Notes: generated by a model from the sequence alone, not told the origin. A stretch of 34,921 nt of DNA from Bacteroidales bacterium (GCA_028708215.1 JAQVZL010000012.1:1-34921); one strand, 5' to 3'; shown: positions 1-9,680, counted from the first letter of the stretch. Numbers and translations: made by a program.

Positions 1-579
1 GTTATAAGTTTTAGAAACAACTAGGTAATAGCTGTTGCCTCCATACATAGAAGTAACTCTGGCACTTATAAATTCGTTATTGCCTTTAGATTTCTCTTCC
101 ATCTCTTTTATTACGGCTTTCTTTGCCTCTGCTTTTTCTTCTGGAGTTTTAGCCTTTTTTACAGCTTTTTCTATTTTCTTTGTAACATCTGTAAAGCTTT
201 CAAGAAAGGTAACAGATAGCCCCTCGGCAGGTAGCTCCTCTTTACGGTTCATAGCCCAAAAACCATGCTTTAAATAATCGTTCTCTACGCTACTGAGTTT
301 TTGAATTGCGCCATACCCACAGTGGTGATTTGTAAGAACAAGACCCTCTGCAGAGATAATCTCGGCAGTGCAACCGCCTCCAAAATGGACAACAGCATCT
401 TTAAGGCTGGAGTTGTTAATATCGTAGATGTCTTTAGCGGAAAGTTTGAAGCCCAGCTGTGACATCTTTTTCATATTTAGCTTCTCTATAAGAGGAAGCA
501 GCCACATTCCTTCGTCTGCTTTAACTGGTCCAAAAGAGAGCAGAGTGGCTAATAAAATTAAAAGTGCGGTTTTTTTCAT
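1..579 (-). CDS. S46 family dipeptidyl peptidase (DPP7/DPP11-like), N-terminal part; runs off the left edge
   Basis: Not in the ORF track because it has no stop in the window. Reverse complement from ATG at 579 reads MKKTALLILLATLLSFGPVKADEGMWLLPLIEKLNMKKMSQLGFKLSAKDIYDINNSSLKDAVVHFGGGCTAEIISAEGLVLTNHHCGYGAIQ..., i.e. a signal peptide plus the S46 catalytic-His motif TNHHCGY. Confidence 0.9.
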   Translation of the reverse strand, partial: MKKTALLILLATLLSFGPVKADEGMWLLPLIEKLNMKKMSQLGFKLSAKDIYDINNSSLKDAVVHFGGGCTAEIISAEGLVLTNHHCGYGAIQKLSSVENDYLKHGFWAMNRKEELPAEGLSVTFLESFTDVTKKIEKAVKKAKTPEEKAEAKKAVIKEMEEKSKGNNEFISARVTSMYGGNSYYLVVSKTYN

Positions 580-618
580 TATTTTTTATTAAATTTACTT
601 AGTTTGCTTGATTGTAGG

Positions 619-650
619 CAAAGATAAATAATTGGGGGAATATATGACAA
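619..650 (-). promoter_or_regulatory. Bacteroidetes-type promoter for the S46 peptidase gene
   Basis: Minus-strand TTG (648-650), 21-nt spacer, TATCTTTG (619-626). Confidence 0.5.
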
Positions 651-1810
651 AAGTTCTTATAGTAGTAGATAAATTTAAAGGAAGCCTTACTGCCCGTGAG
701 GTAGCCTCTATTATTGCTACCCAATTTAAAAAACAAATTCCAGACATAATAACCTGCGAACTTCCTCTTGCAGATGGTGGCGACGGTACTTTAGATGCGG
801 TCTCACATTTTGGGCACCAAACTTTTCAAATAGAGAGTATAGATCCTTTGGGGAGAGCTATTCAAGTGCCAGTTCTTAGAATAGGAGATAGAGTGCTTTG
901 TGAGATGGCTAAGTCTACTGGCTTATGGTCACTTGCTTATGAGGATAGGAACCCTCGCCATACCAGTAGCTATGGGTTTGGTGTTGTTATTGATAAAGTT
1001 GCCAAGATGGGATTTAAGAATATTCTGTTGGGTATAGGTGGCAGTGCTACTAACGATGTAGGCACTGGTATGTTGGGCGCATTAGGTTATCGGTTTATAG
1101 ATAAAGAGGGTAATTTTATTGCAGCTCATTCAAATGATAGCCTTCCTTTTGGATTCATGACAGGCTCTTGTTTAGAGAGAATTGAAACGATAGATCCTAG
1201 CGGAGTTCCAGATTATTTAAAAGGATTAAACATAGAAGTAGCTTGTGATGTGAATAATCCATTAACTGGGATTTATGGTGCCAGCCATGTTTATGGGCCT
1301 CAGAAAGGGGCTTCTCCCAAAGATGTAGAGTTTTTAGAGAGGGGAGTAGTTCATTTTGCAACAGTTTGTAATAATTTTTTCGAAAAAGATTTTACTGAAT
1401 TACCTGGTGCTGGAGCTGCTGGCGGGATGGGGTTTGCACTGGCAGCTTTTTTAAATGCCCAACTTTTAAGTGGATGGAGAGTTCTCTTCGATTTTCTTGA
1501 CGTAGATAACCAAATAGAAGATGCTGCCCTTATTATTACAGGGGAGGGGAGAGTAGATGGGCAGAGTCTTTCTGGTAAATTATTAGACGGGGTTTTAGAT
1601 GTTGCAAACAGACATGGAAAAAGAGTTTGGGTTATTTGTGGAGATAATTTGCTTACTAATAGAGAGCTAGAGATTGCAGGTATAGAGAAACTATATTCAA
1701 TTTCTCAATTGCAACCATCTAAAGCCAAGGCCATTGCAAATGCAAAGCACTATTTAGAAATAATTTCAACAGAGGCTGCAACTTTTTTCTACTCTACGCC
1801 GTCTAACTAG
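644..1810 (+). CDS. glycerate kinase (type I)
   Basis: MTKVLIVVDKFKGSLTAREVA..., LADGGDGTLDA, GIGGSATNDVGTGMLGALG, GAGAAGGMGF, TGEGRVDGQSLSGK motifs. The track start at 632 is probably too early; ATG 644 fits the conserved N-terminus. Confidence 0.9.
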   Translation: MTKVLIVVDKFKGSLTAREVASIIATQFKKQIPDIITCELPLADGGDGTLDAVSHFGHQTFQIESIDPLGRAIQVPVLRIGDRVLCEMAKSTGLWSLAYEDRNPRHTSSYGFGVVIDKVAKMGFKNILLGIGGSATNDVGTGMLGALGYRFIDKEGNFIAAHSNDSLPFGFMTGSCLERIETIDPSGVPDYLKGLNIEVACDVNNPLTGIYGASHVYGPQKGASPKDVEFLERGVVHFATVCNNFFEKDFTELPGAGAAGGMGFALAAFLNAQLLSGWRVLFDFLDVDNQIEDAALIITGEGRVDGQSLSGKLLDGVLDVANRHGKRVWVICGDNLLTNRELEIAGIEKLYSISQLQPSKAKAIANAKHYLEIISTEAATFFYSTPSN

Positions 1811-1905
1811 CAGACTATTAGCTATTGATGTTTGGCTTATGCAACGTGTAAGATGGTGTGCAGTATGTATTCCATAGTTTAGAAGATATAGCTAGGTGAA
1901 AAATT

Positions 1906-2526
1906 TTAGAGTTTGTTTTGGGAAGGTTTGCCATAGAGATTGAATGAGACCCTGTGGTGTTTTGTTAAACCAAATTTAATAATGGCCTCTCTATGCTTTT
2001 TAGTTGGGTAGGCCATATTTCTTTCCCAACCATACTGCGGGTTCTTAAGAGCTAACTCTCTCATATGATTGTCTCTCCATGTCTTTGCAAGAATAGAGGC
2101 AGCAGCTATTGAGGCATATTTCCCATCTCCCCCTACTATGCAGCTATATTCAATATCTCTGTACTCTTTAAATTTATTTCCATCTACCAAAATATGCTCT
2201 GGAGTTAAAGAGAGTTTGTCCAGAGCTCTGTGCATAGCCAATATTGAGGCATTTAAAATATTTATAGAGTCTATTTCTGCTGCCGAAACAGATGCTACAG
2301 CCCACGCAGTAGACTCCTTTTCAATTATATCTTTTAATGAATATCGCTGCTTTTCTGTTAGTTTTTTAGAGTCGTTTAATAGAGGGTGGTAAAAGTTAGA
2401 AGGGAGAATTACTGCAGCAGCAAATACGGGCCCAGCAAGGCACCCCCGGCCTGCCTCGTCGCACCCAGCCTCTATATTATTACTGTTATAAAAACTTGCA
2501 AGAGAAGGTTTGTCTTTTATTCCCAT
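1906..2526 (-). CDS. rnhB: ribonuclease HII
   Basis: AGCDEAGRGCLAGPVFAAAVIL, DSKKLTEKQR, ASILAKTWRD, YGWERNMAYPTKKH motifs. Confidence 0.95.
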   Translation of the reverse strand: MGIKDKPSLASFYNSNNIEAGCDEAGRGCLAGPVFAAAVILPSNFYHPLLNDSKKLTEKQRYSLKDIIEKESTAWAVASVSAAEIDSINILNASILAMHRALDKLSLTPEHILVDGNKFKEYRDIEYSCIVGGDGKYASIAAASILAKTWRDNHMRELALKNPQYGWERNMAYPTKKHREAIIKFGLTKHHRVSFNLYGKPSQNKL

Positions 2527-2601
2527 TGAGAGTTGTTAGTTAATAAATTCACTTTTGAACGTGCAATTTACTCAAAAAAATAGAGCTTAAACTAAAGAGT
2601 T

Positions 2602-2997
2602 TTAGTACTGCTCTTTCTTCTCATTAAGAACTCCAATAATTTTTTCTTTGGTTATTAACTTAGAATTAAGAATACTCACCTCCTCTTCTTTCTGTGCTAA
2701 CTCTATTTTGTGATTACTTATGAGCTCAATTATTTGAATACGATGTTCTCGCTTTAACTCTTCTATTTTTTCTTGAGCCTGGTTGTTGTTAATGTGCCCA
2801 AACAGAAGACTCTCCATTGAAAGCTTTAATATCTCTGCAATTTTTTCTAGCCTAGGATTAATAAGCGTAGTGGGTCCAGCTTCAAGCTCTCTATATGAGT
2901 TAGTAGATATTCTCAAGAGTTCTGCCATCTCTTCTTGAGTATAATTATTTGCTCTTCTAGCTTTTTTAATTCTCTCTCTTATTTCTTGGTATTTCAT
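2602..2997 (-). CDS. XRE-family helix-turn-helix regulator with C-terminal coiled coil
   Basis: MKYQEIRERIKKARRANNYTQEEMAELLRISTNSYRELEAGPTTLINPRLEKIAEIL is an HTH_3 pattern, followed by a charged coiled coil. Start chosen at 2997 rather than 3075. Confidence 0.8.
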   Translation of the reverse strand: MKYQEIRERIKKARRANNYTQEEMAELLRISTNSYRELEAGPTTLINPRLEKIAEILKLSMESLLFGHINNNQAQEKIEELKREHRIQIIELISNHKIELAQKEEEVSILNSKLITKEKIIGVLNEKKEQY

Positions 2998-3140
2998 ACA
3001 TAACAAATATAATTTACAAGAGCCAATAGTTGCTAACAGGCAAAGCATGTTTAAGTAACAAGCAAAACATTGCAATAAGAGAAAAAATGAATAGGAAGAG
3101 ATAAATAAAAATTAGGAATAGATAAATCAAACCTTTAGCA

Positions 3141-3172
3141 TTGGAAAGAGCCCTTGTTTAGGGTTATATTTG
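3141..3172 (+). promoter_or_regulatory. Bacteroidetes-type promoter for the AraC-like gene
   Basis: TTG at 3141-3143, 21-nt spacer, TATATTTG (TAnnTTTG) at 3165-3172. Confidence 0.5.
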
Positions 3173-3192
3173 TAGTAACAAAAAACACTACC

Positions 3193-3504
3193 ATGGTAAC
3201 AAACGAAATTCAAACAGATAAGGTAATAGAGATGTTTTGCTCTTTAATGGAGAAGAAAATATTTCTTACTAGAGGTATTACTCCAAAAATTTTAGCAGAA
3301 TTTTGTAGTTGTAAGCCAGTATATTTAAAAAAGGTTCTATTTGAGCAATTTGGGTTTTCAATTGGGCAAATTATAACTTTATATAAGGTTGGGTATGCTC
3401 GGGAATTGCTCTCAATTGGAGTGGGGTATGAGTTTGCTTGTAAATATTCGGGGTTTAACTCTATAAAAGAGCTAGAGAAGGCATTGGAGTGTGTTGATAA
3501 TTGA
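3193..3504 (+). CDS. small stand-alone AraC-type HTH-like protein
   Basis: ILAEFCSCKPVYLKKVLFEQFGFSIGQIITLYKVGYARELLSIGVGYEFACKYSGFNSIKELEKAL resembles a double-HTH AraC fold; ATG 3193 lies downstream of the predicted promoter. Confidence 0.55.
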   Translation: MVTNEIQTDKVIEMFCSLMEKKIFLTRGITPKILAEFCSCKPVYLKKVLFEQFGFSIGQIITLYKVGYARELLSIGVGYEFACKYSGFNSIKELEKALECVDN

Positions 3505-3533
3505 TTTATTTTTTATAAATTTGACATTCAATT
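3501..3533 (+). promoter_or_regulatory. Bacteroidetes-type promoter for the EF-G-like gene
   Basis: TTG at 3501-3503, 22-nt spacer, TAAATTTG at 3526-3533. Confidence 0.45.
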
Positions 3534-3571
3534 TTAGTAAAAATAGTAATTAATGAACTAAATAGAGTAAT

Positions 3572-5725
3572 ATGAAAGTTTATCCCACTCAAAATGTTCG
3601 CAACGTAGTGCTTATAGGAAATAGTAAGTCTGGAAAGACTACTCTTGCGGAAACCATGTTGTTTGAAGGCAAAGTCATTGACCGGCGTGGTTCGGTCGAA
3701 GCAAAAACAACTGTAAGTGACAATACAGAGATAGAACAAATTTATCAACGTTCAATCTATCCTACTCTCCTTTACACAGAGTTTATGGATACTAAGTTTA
3801 ACTTAGTTGATACCCCTGGTTCAGATGACTTTATAGGTGGAGTAATATCTGCTTTTAAAGTTGCCGATGCAGGAATAATGGTTATTAATGCACAGCATGG
3901 AGTTGAAGTGGGTACCGAAATATTATCTCGTTATGCAGAGAAACATTGTAAACCATTAATTCTAGCTCTTAATCAATTAGATCATGATAAAGCAAACTTT
4001 GAAGCTTCGCTAGAGTCGCTTACTAAGACATTTGGTAAAAAGGTTGTTGTTGTTCAGTTCCCAGTAGATGCTGGCACTGGTTTCACCTCTTTTGTAGATG
4101 TTCTTAAAATGAAAATGTATCGTTACACAGATGAAAGCGGAACTAGAGAAGAGCTGCCAATTCCAGAAGATCTAAAAGACCAGACCGATGAGTACTTACA
4201 GGAGCTGGTAGAGATGGCTGCAGAAAATGACGAGCCATTAATGGAAGCTTTCTTTGAAAAGGGAGAGCTTAGCGAAGAGGAGATTAAAAAAGGGCTTTCA
4301 ATAGGAATGGCTCAGTGCGAAATTATGCCACTATTTTGTATCTCTGCAAAAAAAGATATAGGTGTTAAAAGGTTAATGGAGTTTGTTATTAACGTTGCTC
4401 CAACTCCAGATAAATCTGTACAGAGATTAAAAGATGGAGAGATAGTTCCATGTGATGCTTCTGGGCAAACTTCACTATTTGTCTATAAAACTGCAATTGA
4501 GCCTCATCTGGGAGAGGTATCTTATTTTAGAGTAATGTCTGGTACGCTCAAAGAGGGTATGGATGTAGTTAATCACGAGACAGGAGCCAAAGAGAGAATT
4601 TCTGTAATTTATGCTGTTGCTGGTAAGAAGAGAGAGAAACTTACAGAAATTGTAGCAGGAGATATTGGTTGTGCAGTTAAACTAAAGAGTGTGAAAACAA
4701 ATCAAACTCTGAATGCTGGAAATAAAGAGTGGGCATTTGAACCTATAGAGTTCCCTCCTTCAAAATTCCGTACAGCAATTAGAGCTAAACAAGAGAAAGA
4801 TGAAGAGAAGTTGGGAGATATCCTTCACCGTGCACATGCAGAAGACCCTACTATAAAAGTTGAGTATTCAAAAGAGTTAAAACAGACTATTTTGAGTGGC
4901 CAAGGCGAGCATCATATTAATATTCTTAAATGGCATATTAATAATACTCACAAGTTAGAGGTAGATCTTATAACTCCTAAAATTCCTTATAGAGAAACTA
5001 TTACAAAAGTTGCTACTGCAAACTATCGCCACAAAAAGCAGTCTGGTGGTGCTGGTCAGTTTGGAGAGGTATATATCTTAATTGAGCCAGCAAAAGAGGG
5101 AGTTCCACCAAAAAATAGATTTAAGGTAGATGGCCATGAGTTAGTTCTAAACATTAAAGGTAAAGAGGAATACCCTATGGATTGGGGCGGAGTTTTAGAG
5201 TATTACAACTGTATAGTTGGAGGCTCTATTGATGCTCGTTTTATGCCAGCTATTCTTAAGGGTATTATGGAAAAAATGGAAGAGGGGCCATTAACTGGTT
5301 CTTATGCAAGAGATATTCGTGTGTTTGTATATGATGGTAAAATGCACCCAGTAGATTCAAACGAGATTTCATTTAAACTTGCAGGAAGAAACGCTTTTAG
5401 AGAAGCCTTTAAAAAAGCGGGACCTAAGATTATGGAGCCAGTTTACAATGTAGAGGTTTTGGTGCCGAGCGATTGTATGGGAGACGTAATGAGTGATTTA
5501 CAAAATAGAAGAGCTACAATAATGGGTATGAGTAGTGACAAGGGGTTTGAGATTCTTAACGCAAGAGTTCCTTTAGCCGAACTCAATAAATACTCTACTA
5601 CATTGAGCTCGCTCACTTCTGGTCGTGCAACTTTCACTATGACTTATGCAGACTATCAGCAGGTTCCTTCAGATGTTCAAGATAAGCTTCTTAAGGAGTA
5701 TGAAGCAAGTGAAGATGACGATTAA
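3572..5725 (+). CDS. elongation factor G-like protein (EF-G paralogue)
   Basis: GTPase P-loop GNSKSGKTTL, DTPGSDDF (G3), NQLDHD (G4); full EF-G domain order (717 aa). The atypical G1 (GNSKSGKT) and G3 suggest a paralogue rather than canonical FusA. Confidence 0.85.
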   Translation: MKVYPTQNVRNVVLIGNSKSGKTTLAETMLFEGKVIDRRGSVEAKTTVSDNTEIEQIYQRSIYPTLLYTEFMDTKFNLVDTPGSDDFIGGVISAFKVADAGIMVINAQHGVEVGTEILSRYAEKHCKPLILALNQLDHDKANFEASLESLTKTFGKKVVVVQFPVDAGTGFTSFVDVLKMKMYRYTDESGTREELPIPEDLKDQTDEYLQELVEMAAENDEPLMEAFFEKGELSEEEIKKGLSIGMAQCEIMPLFCISAKKDIGVKRLMEFVINVAPTPDKSVQRLKDGEIVPCDASGQTSLFVYKTAIEPHLGEVSYFRVMSGTLKEGMDVVNHETGAKERISVIYAVAGKKREKLTEIVAGDIGCAVKLKSVKTNQTLNAGNKEWAFEPIEFPPSKFRTAIRAKQEKDEEKLGDILHRAHAEDPTIKVEYSKELKQTILSGQGEHHINILKWHINNTHKLEVDLITPKIPYRETITKVATANYRHKKQSGGAGQFGEVYILIEPAKEGVPPKNRFKVDGHELVLNIKGKEEYPMDWGGVLEYYNCIVGGSIDARFMPAILKGIMEKMEEGPLTGSYARDIRVFVYDGKMHPVDSNEISFKLAGRNAFREAFKKAGPKIMEPVYNVEVLVPSDCMGDVMSDLQNRRATIMGMSSDKGFEILNARVPLAELNKYSTTLSSLTSGRATFTMTYADYQQVPSDVQDKLLKEYEASEDDD

Positions 5726-5732
5726 TTAAAAG

Positions 5733-6386
5733 ATGATAAAGGCTCAAAATATTAATAAATCTTTTGGGAATCTTTTAGTCCTAAAAGGGATAGATTTTGA
5801 AGCAAAAGATTCTGAGGTATTAAGTATAGTTGGAGCAAGTGGGGCTGGAAAGTCTACTTTGCTCCAAATACTTGGTACGCTTTCGCGTCCAGATACAGGA
5901 AAGGTTTTTATAGATGGGAAAGATGTTTTTGCTTTGAAGTCAAATAATTTAGCCGATTTTAGAAATAAAAAAATAGGATTTGTTTTTCAATTCCACCATC
6001 TATTGCCAGAGTTTACTGCTTTAGAGAATGTGGCTATTCCTGCCTTAATTGGCAAAGCAAGCATGTCTGCCGCAAAAGAGAAAGCAAGGGAGTTGTTAAC
6101 TTTATTGGGTCTCTCTAGTAGGCTCTCTCACAAACCATCTGAATTGAGTGGAGGAGAGCAGCAGAGAGTTGCTATTGCAAGAGCACTTGTTAATAACCCG
6201 TCTGTTCTTTTTGCCGATGAACCTTCTGGGAACTTAGATACATCTACTAAAGAAGAGATTCATAAGCTTTTTTTTGATTTAAGAGATAGGTTTGGTATTA
6301 CAATAATAATTGTAACACATGATAGAGAGTTAGCAGCCTTGAGCGATAGAACTCTTGAAATGAGAGATGGCAAGTTTCTATTTTAA
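5733..6386 (+). CDS. ABC transporter ATP-binding protein, LolD/MacB-like
   Basis: Walker [10 protein letters not shown]-loop [18 protein letters not shown], signature [15 protein letters not shown], Walker [13 protein letters not shown]. Confidence 0.9.
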   Translation: MIKAQNINKSFGNLLVLKGIDFEAKDSEVLSIVGASGAGKSTLLQILGTLSRPDTGKVFIDGKDVFALKSNNLADFRNKKIGFVFQFHHLLPEFTALENVAIPALIGKASMSAAKEKARELLTLLGLSSRLSHKPSELSGGEQQRVAIARALVNNPSVLFADEPSGNLDTSTKEEIHKLFFDLRDRFGITIIIVTHDRELAALSDRTLEMRDGKFLF

Positions 6387-7155
6387 AAAATTTGTAGTAG
6401 AGCAATCGAACTCGGCAATGAAAGTTAACACAGATGGTGTTCTTTTAGCTGCTTGGGTCTCTTTAGATGCTCCTGTTAAACTTTTAGATATTGGTTCGGG
6501 CACAGGTGTTATCTCTCTAATAATAGCTCAAAGATTAGAAGAGATACTCTCTAATAATTTCAATATAACAGCAATAGATGTAGATTATAACTCCTATCTG
6601 GAGTCTTATAACAATTTTAAAAACTCTATTTGGTCAGATAATTTAGAAGCTCTTCATATCTCTTTGCAAGACTTGTATCTAGATTATAAATCCTCTACCG
6701 TTGGCCAGGGTAAATTTAATTTGATTCTCTCTAACCCACCTTTTTTCACTAACTCTCTACCAGCTCCTTCTAAAAGGAGAAATATTGCAAGGCACAACCA
6801 CTCCTTGCCTTTAGAGCTATTGTTGGAGTCATCTACCCTTCTGCTTAAAGAGGGAGGCCTATTGGCTGTTGTTTTGCCTGTAGAAGAGGGAGAGAGACTA
6901 TTGGAGATGGTCTCTGCTAACAAAGAGTTTGTTGTTAAAAGAGTATGTAAGGTAAAAACAGTTTTATCTAAGCCTCCAAAAAGATATCTTATAGAGCTCT
7001 GTATGCTAAAAAACACTCTATTGGTTGCAAAGGATGCACATTTTGAGCTAAAACAAGAGACTCTTGTTATTCAGCAGAAGGGAGGGGAGTGTTATACTCA
7101 AGAGTACAATGAGTTGGTTAAAAGGTTTTACCTTAAGGAGTTAAAAACAGATTGA
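6367..7155 (+). CDS. trmN6: tRNA1(Val) (adenine(37)-N6)-methyltransferase-like
   Basis: [45 protein letters not shown] (NPPY/F-type N6-adenine MTase motif). Confidence 0.85.
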   Translation: MASFYFKKFVVEQSNSAMKVNTDGVLLAAWVSLDAPVKLLDIGSGTGVISLIIAQRLEEILSNNFNITAIDVDYNSYLESYNNFKNSIWSDNLEALHISLQDLYLDYKSSTVGQGKFNLILSNPPFFTNSLPAPSKRRNIARHNHSLPLELLLESSTLLLKEGGLLAVVLPVEEGERLLEMVSANKEFVVKRVCKVKTVLSKPPKRYLIELCMLKNTLLVAKDAHFELKQETLVIQQKGGECYTQEYNELVKRFYLKELKTD

Positions 7156-7156
7156 G

Positions 7157-7660
7157 CTATTTGGGTTCTTTATTATCTGTAGGCTGGCGTGCTCCACTGC
7201 GTAGCTGATGAATCATCTTTATTCGAAAATTCTCTTCTGTAGCATACATCTTTGCAACTTTCTCTACAGGGAATATTTTCAGGAATTTTTTGTAGTACTC
7301 TTTATGAATTTCGCCCTCTGCAGTAGTGTTAGAGATATAGGTTTCCATAAGGCTTTTCAACTCTTGGTCGGTTGCTTTCTGTTCATTGTCGCAGACAATT
7401 CTGTTAATAGATCTAAGTGCTTGAAAAGATCTTCTATTTGCTCTTTCGCGAGCTCTCCAATATTCGTTATATAGTGGCCAAAAGTTTTCGGCCTCGTCTG
7501 GTGTAAGCTCTAACTCGGCACTAAAAAAGGCAATTTTTGCACTTTGAATTTGTTGGTACCTTTGACTTTTGTGCTGTTGTCTCTGTGCCTCGGTGCGTGG
7601 TTGTGCAGTAAGTGAAACTGCAAATGTGCATATAAGAGAAAGGATTATTAATTTTTTCAT
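7157..7660 (-). CDS. Spy/CpxP-like periplasmic protein (hypothetical)
   Basis: Signal peptide MKKLIILSLICTFAVSLTAQ, then a helical region with ELTPDEAENFWPLYNEYW typical of Bacteroidetes sensor-of-ECF loci. Start at 7660 gives a clean signal peptide. Confidence 0.6.
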   Translation of the reverse strand: MKKLIILSLICTFAVSLTAQPRTEAQRQQHKSQRYQQIQSAKIAFFSAELELTPDEAENFWPLYNEYWRARERANRRSFQALRSINRIVCDNEQKATDQELKSLMETYISNTTAEGEIHKEYYKKFLKIFPVEKVAKMYATEENFRIKMIHQLRSGARQPTDNKEPK

Positions 7661-7673
7661 AATAAATAATGAA

Positions 7674-8138
7674 TTAATCTTGTACATCTAAATAAGAGAG
7701 AGTTATAAGATCTACATTTTCACTTAAGTAGTCTATAAGTTCATCTTCTGTGATTTGCTCGTTAGTAGTAGTTAGCGAGTCTATAGAGCTGTAAAAGAAA
7801 TCTACAAAAGTAGATTTTAAAAAGCCCTCTTCTACATATTCAATGTTAGAGCCTATTATGGTAGTAGCAGAACCACTTTTATCTCTTAAAGAGAAATTGC
7901 TATCTGTAGGGAAAATGTGAAATATTGTATATGCAAATAAAAACACAAAAGCGAATAGAGATACTAGCCCTAATTGGGGCTTAGCAACTGTCCAAAAACC
8001 AGTTTTTTGAGTTTGTGCCGAAATTTTATCTGAGATATCTACTCGCACACTATTGAAATAGCCATTAGGAACCTTATATGGGTTCTCTTGTAGGTGCTTC
8101 TTATTAGCAGGCTCTTCTATGTTAAAATTTGTTCTCAT
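7674..8138 (-). CDS. single-pass membrane protein, putative anti-sigma-like
   Basis: One hydrophobic segment (LGLVSLFAFVFLFAYTIFHIF) about 50 aa from the N-terminus, directly downstream of an ECF sigma gene. Confidence 0.5.
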   Translation of the reverse strand: MRTNFNIEEPANKKHLQENPYKVPNGYFNSVRVDISDKISAQTQKTGFWTVAKPQLGLVSLFAFVFLFAYTIFHIFPTDSNFSLRDKSGSATTIIGSNIEYVEEGFLKSTFVDFFYSSIDSLTTTNEQITEDELIDYLSENVDLITLSYLDVQD

Positions 8139-8168
8139 ATCTCTTTGACTATCTAAACTTCAAAAGGA

Positions 8169-8711
8169 TTAAATAGATTCTTTTAAAATTTCCTGAATTT
8201 TTTTAAATGCGTGGTGATAGGAGGCTTTTAGAGCTCCAACAGAGGTGTTTAAAATCTCTGAAATCTCTTCATATTTTAGTTCGTCGTAGTAGCGCATATT
8301 AAAAACAGCTCTCTGTTTTGGAGGGAGAGTCATTATTGCTTTACGAAATACTCTTTGGGTATTGTCTCCATCAAACCAAGGGTCTGCCTCTAATTGGTTT
8401 TCTACCTGTTTAGAATAATCACTTAAAGAGAGAAAAGATCTTAGCTTGGAGCGTTTCAAAAAGGTTAAAGATTCGTTGGTGGCAATTCTATATAACCAAG
8501 TAAAGAGCCTGGACTCCTCTCTAAATTTGGGCAGAGCACCCCAGGCCTTTATGAATGTATTTTGCAGAATGTCGTTAGTATCTTCGTGAGAAGTTACAAG
8601 TTTTCTAATGTGCCAATATAATCTTTCACTATGCTTTTCAACAATAAGGTTAAAGGCGTAATTTTCTTTCCCCTTTTCTCTAAACAGTGCTAAGAGATCC
8701 TTATCGTCCAT
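8169..8711 (-). CDS. ECF RNA polymerase sigma-70 factor
   Basis: Region 2 HEDTNDILQNTFIKAWGALPKFREESRLFTWLYRIATNESLTFLKR; region 4 LPPKQRAVFNMRYYDELKYEEISEILNTSVGALKASYHHAFKKI. Confidence 0.95.
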   Translation of the reverse strand: MDDKDLLALFREKGKENYAFNLIVEKHSERLYWHIRKLVTSHEDTNDILQNTFIKAWGALPKFREESRLFTWLYRIATNESLTFLKRSKLRSFLSLSDYSKQVENQLEADPWFDGDNTQRVFRKAIMTLPPKQRAVFNMRYYDELKYEEISEILNTSVGALKASYHHAFKKIQEILKESI

Positions 8712-8723
8712 TAGTTTAATAGA

Positions 8724-9680
8724 TTACTTACGTTTTATAACTTTTTTGGCAGCTTCTATTATGGTTGCCGAGTTTAATTTATACTCTTCCATTAGTTGTG
8801 CAGGAGTACCGCTTTGGCCAAAAATATCGTCTACTGCAACAATCTCTACCGGAGTTGGAACTTCTCTTGCAAGAACACCTGCGATGAGCTCTCCCATACC
8901 TCCTGCTATTAAATGCTCCTCTGCAGTTACTACAGCTTTTGTCTTAGCCGCCGATTCTATGACTGCTTTTACATCTAAGGGTTTAATGGTATGTATGTTT
9001 ATTAGTTCAACAGAGATACCCTCTTTTTCTAAAGAGTCTGCTGCTTCAATAGCTTCCCATACCATATGGCCAGTAGCAAATATAGTAACATCTTTCCCTT
9101 GAGATAATGTTACTGCTTTGCCTATTTCAAAAGGGGCATCTTCTTTTGTAAAGTTAGGAACAGAAGGGCGCCCAAAACGTAGATATACAGGGCCTTCGTG
9201 TTCTGCAATTGCTATTGTTGCAGCTTTTGTTTGGTTGTAGTCGCAAGGGTTTATTACTGTGAAGTTTGGTAACCCTCTCATTAGACTAATATCTTCCATT
9301 GTTTGGTGGGTTGCACCATCTTCTCCAAGGGTAATTCCTGCATGGGATGCACATATTTTTACATTGGTCTCTGAGTAGGCAATTGATTGACGTACTTGGT
9401 CATATACTCTACCTGTAGCAAACTCGGCAAATGTTCCTGCAAACGGGATTTTACCGCTAAGCGCCATACCCGCAGCTGTACACATCATATTTGCCTCGGC
9501 AATACCACATTGAATAAATCTTTCTGGAAACTCTTTTTCAAAGGCATTCATCTTTAGTGAGCCAGTGAGGTCTGCACAAAGGGCAACAACATTCTCATTT
9601 TTTTTCCCTAGTTCTAGAAGCCCGGCACCAAAGCCAGAGCGTGTATCTTTATTTCCACTGTTTTTAAATTTCTCTTTCAT
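8724..9680 (-). CDS. transketolase, C-terminal subunit (split enzyme)
   Basis: [77 protein letters not shown]. Confidence 0.92.
   Translation of the reverse strand: MKEKFKNSGNKDTRSGFGAGLLELGKKNENVVALCADLTGSLKMNAFEKEFPERFIQCGIAEANMMCTAAGMALSGKIPFAGTFAEFATGRVYDQVRQSIAYSETNVKICASHAGITLGEDGATHQTMEDISLMRGLPNFTVINPCDYNQTKAATIAIAEHEGPVYLRFGRPSVPNFTKEDAPFEIGKAVTLSQGKDVTIFATGHMVWEAIEAADSLEKEGISVELINIHTIKPLDVKAVIESAAKTKAVVTAEEHLIAGGMGELIAGVLAREVPTPVEIVAVDDIFGQSGTPAQLMEEYKLNSATIIEAAKKVIKRK

Noticed and set aside
35-277. 80-aa plus-strand ORF
   Set aside because: Antisense to the clearly coding S46 peptidase N-terminus on the minus strand; no recognisable domain.
2069-2392. 107-aa plus-strand ORF
   Set aside because: Fully antisense to rnhB; translation has no family signature.
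3506-3748. 80-aa minus-strand ORF
   Set aside because: Overlaps the EF-G-like promoter and N-terminus; spurious.
8746-9102. 118-aa plus-strand ORF
   Set aside because: Antisense shadow of the transketolase C-subunit.
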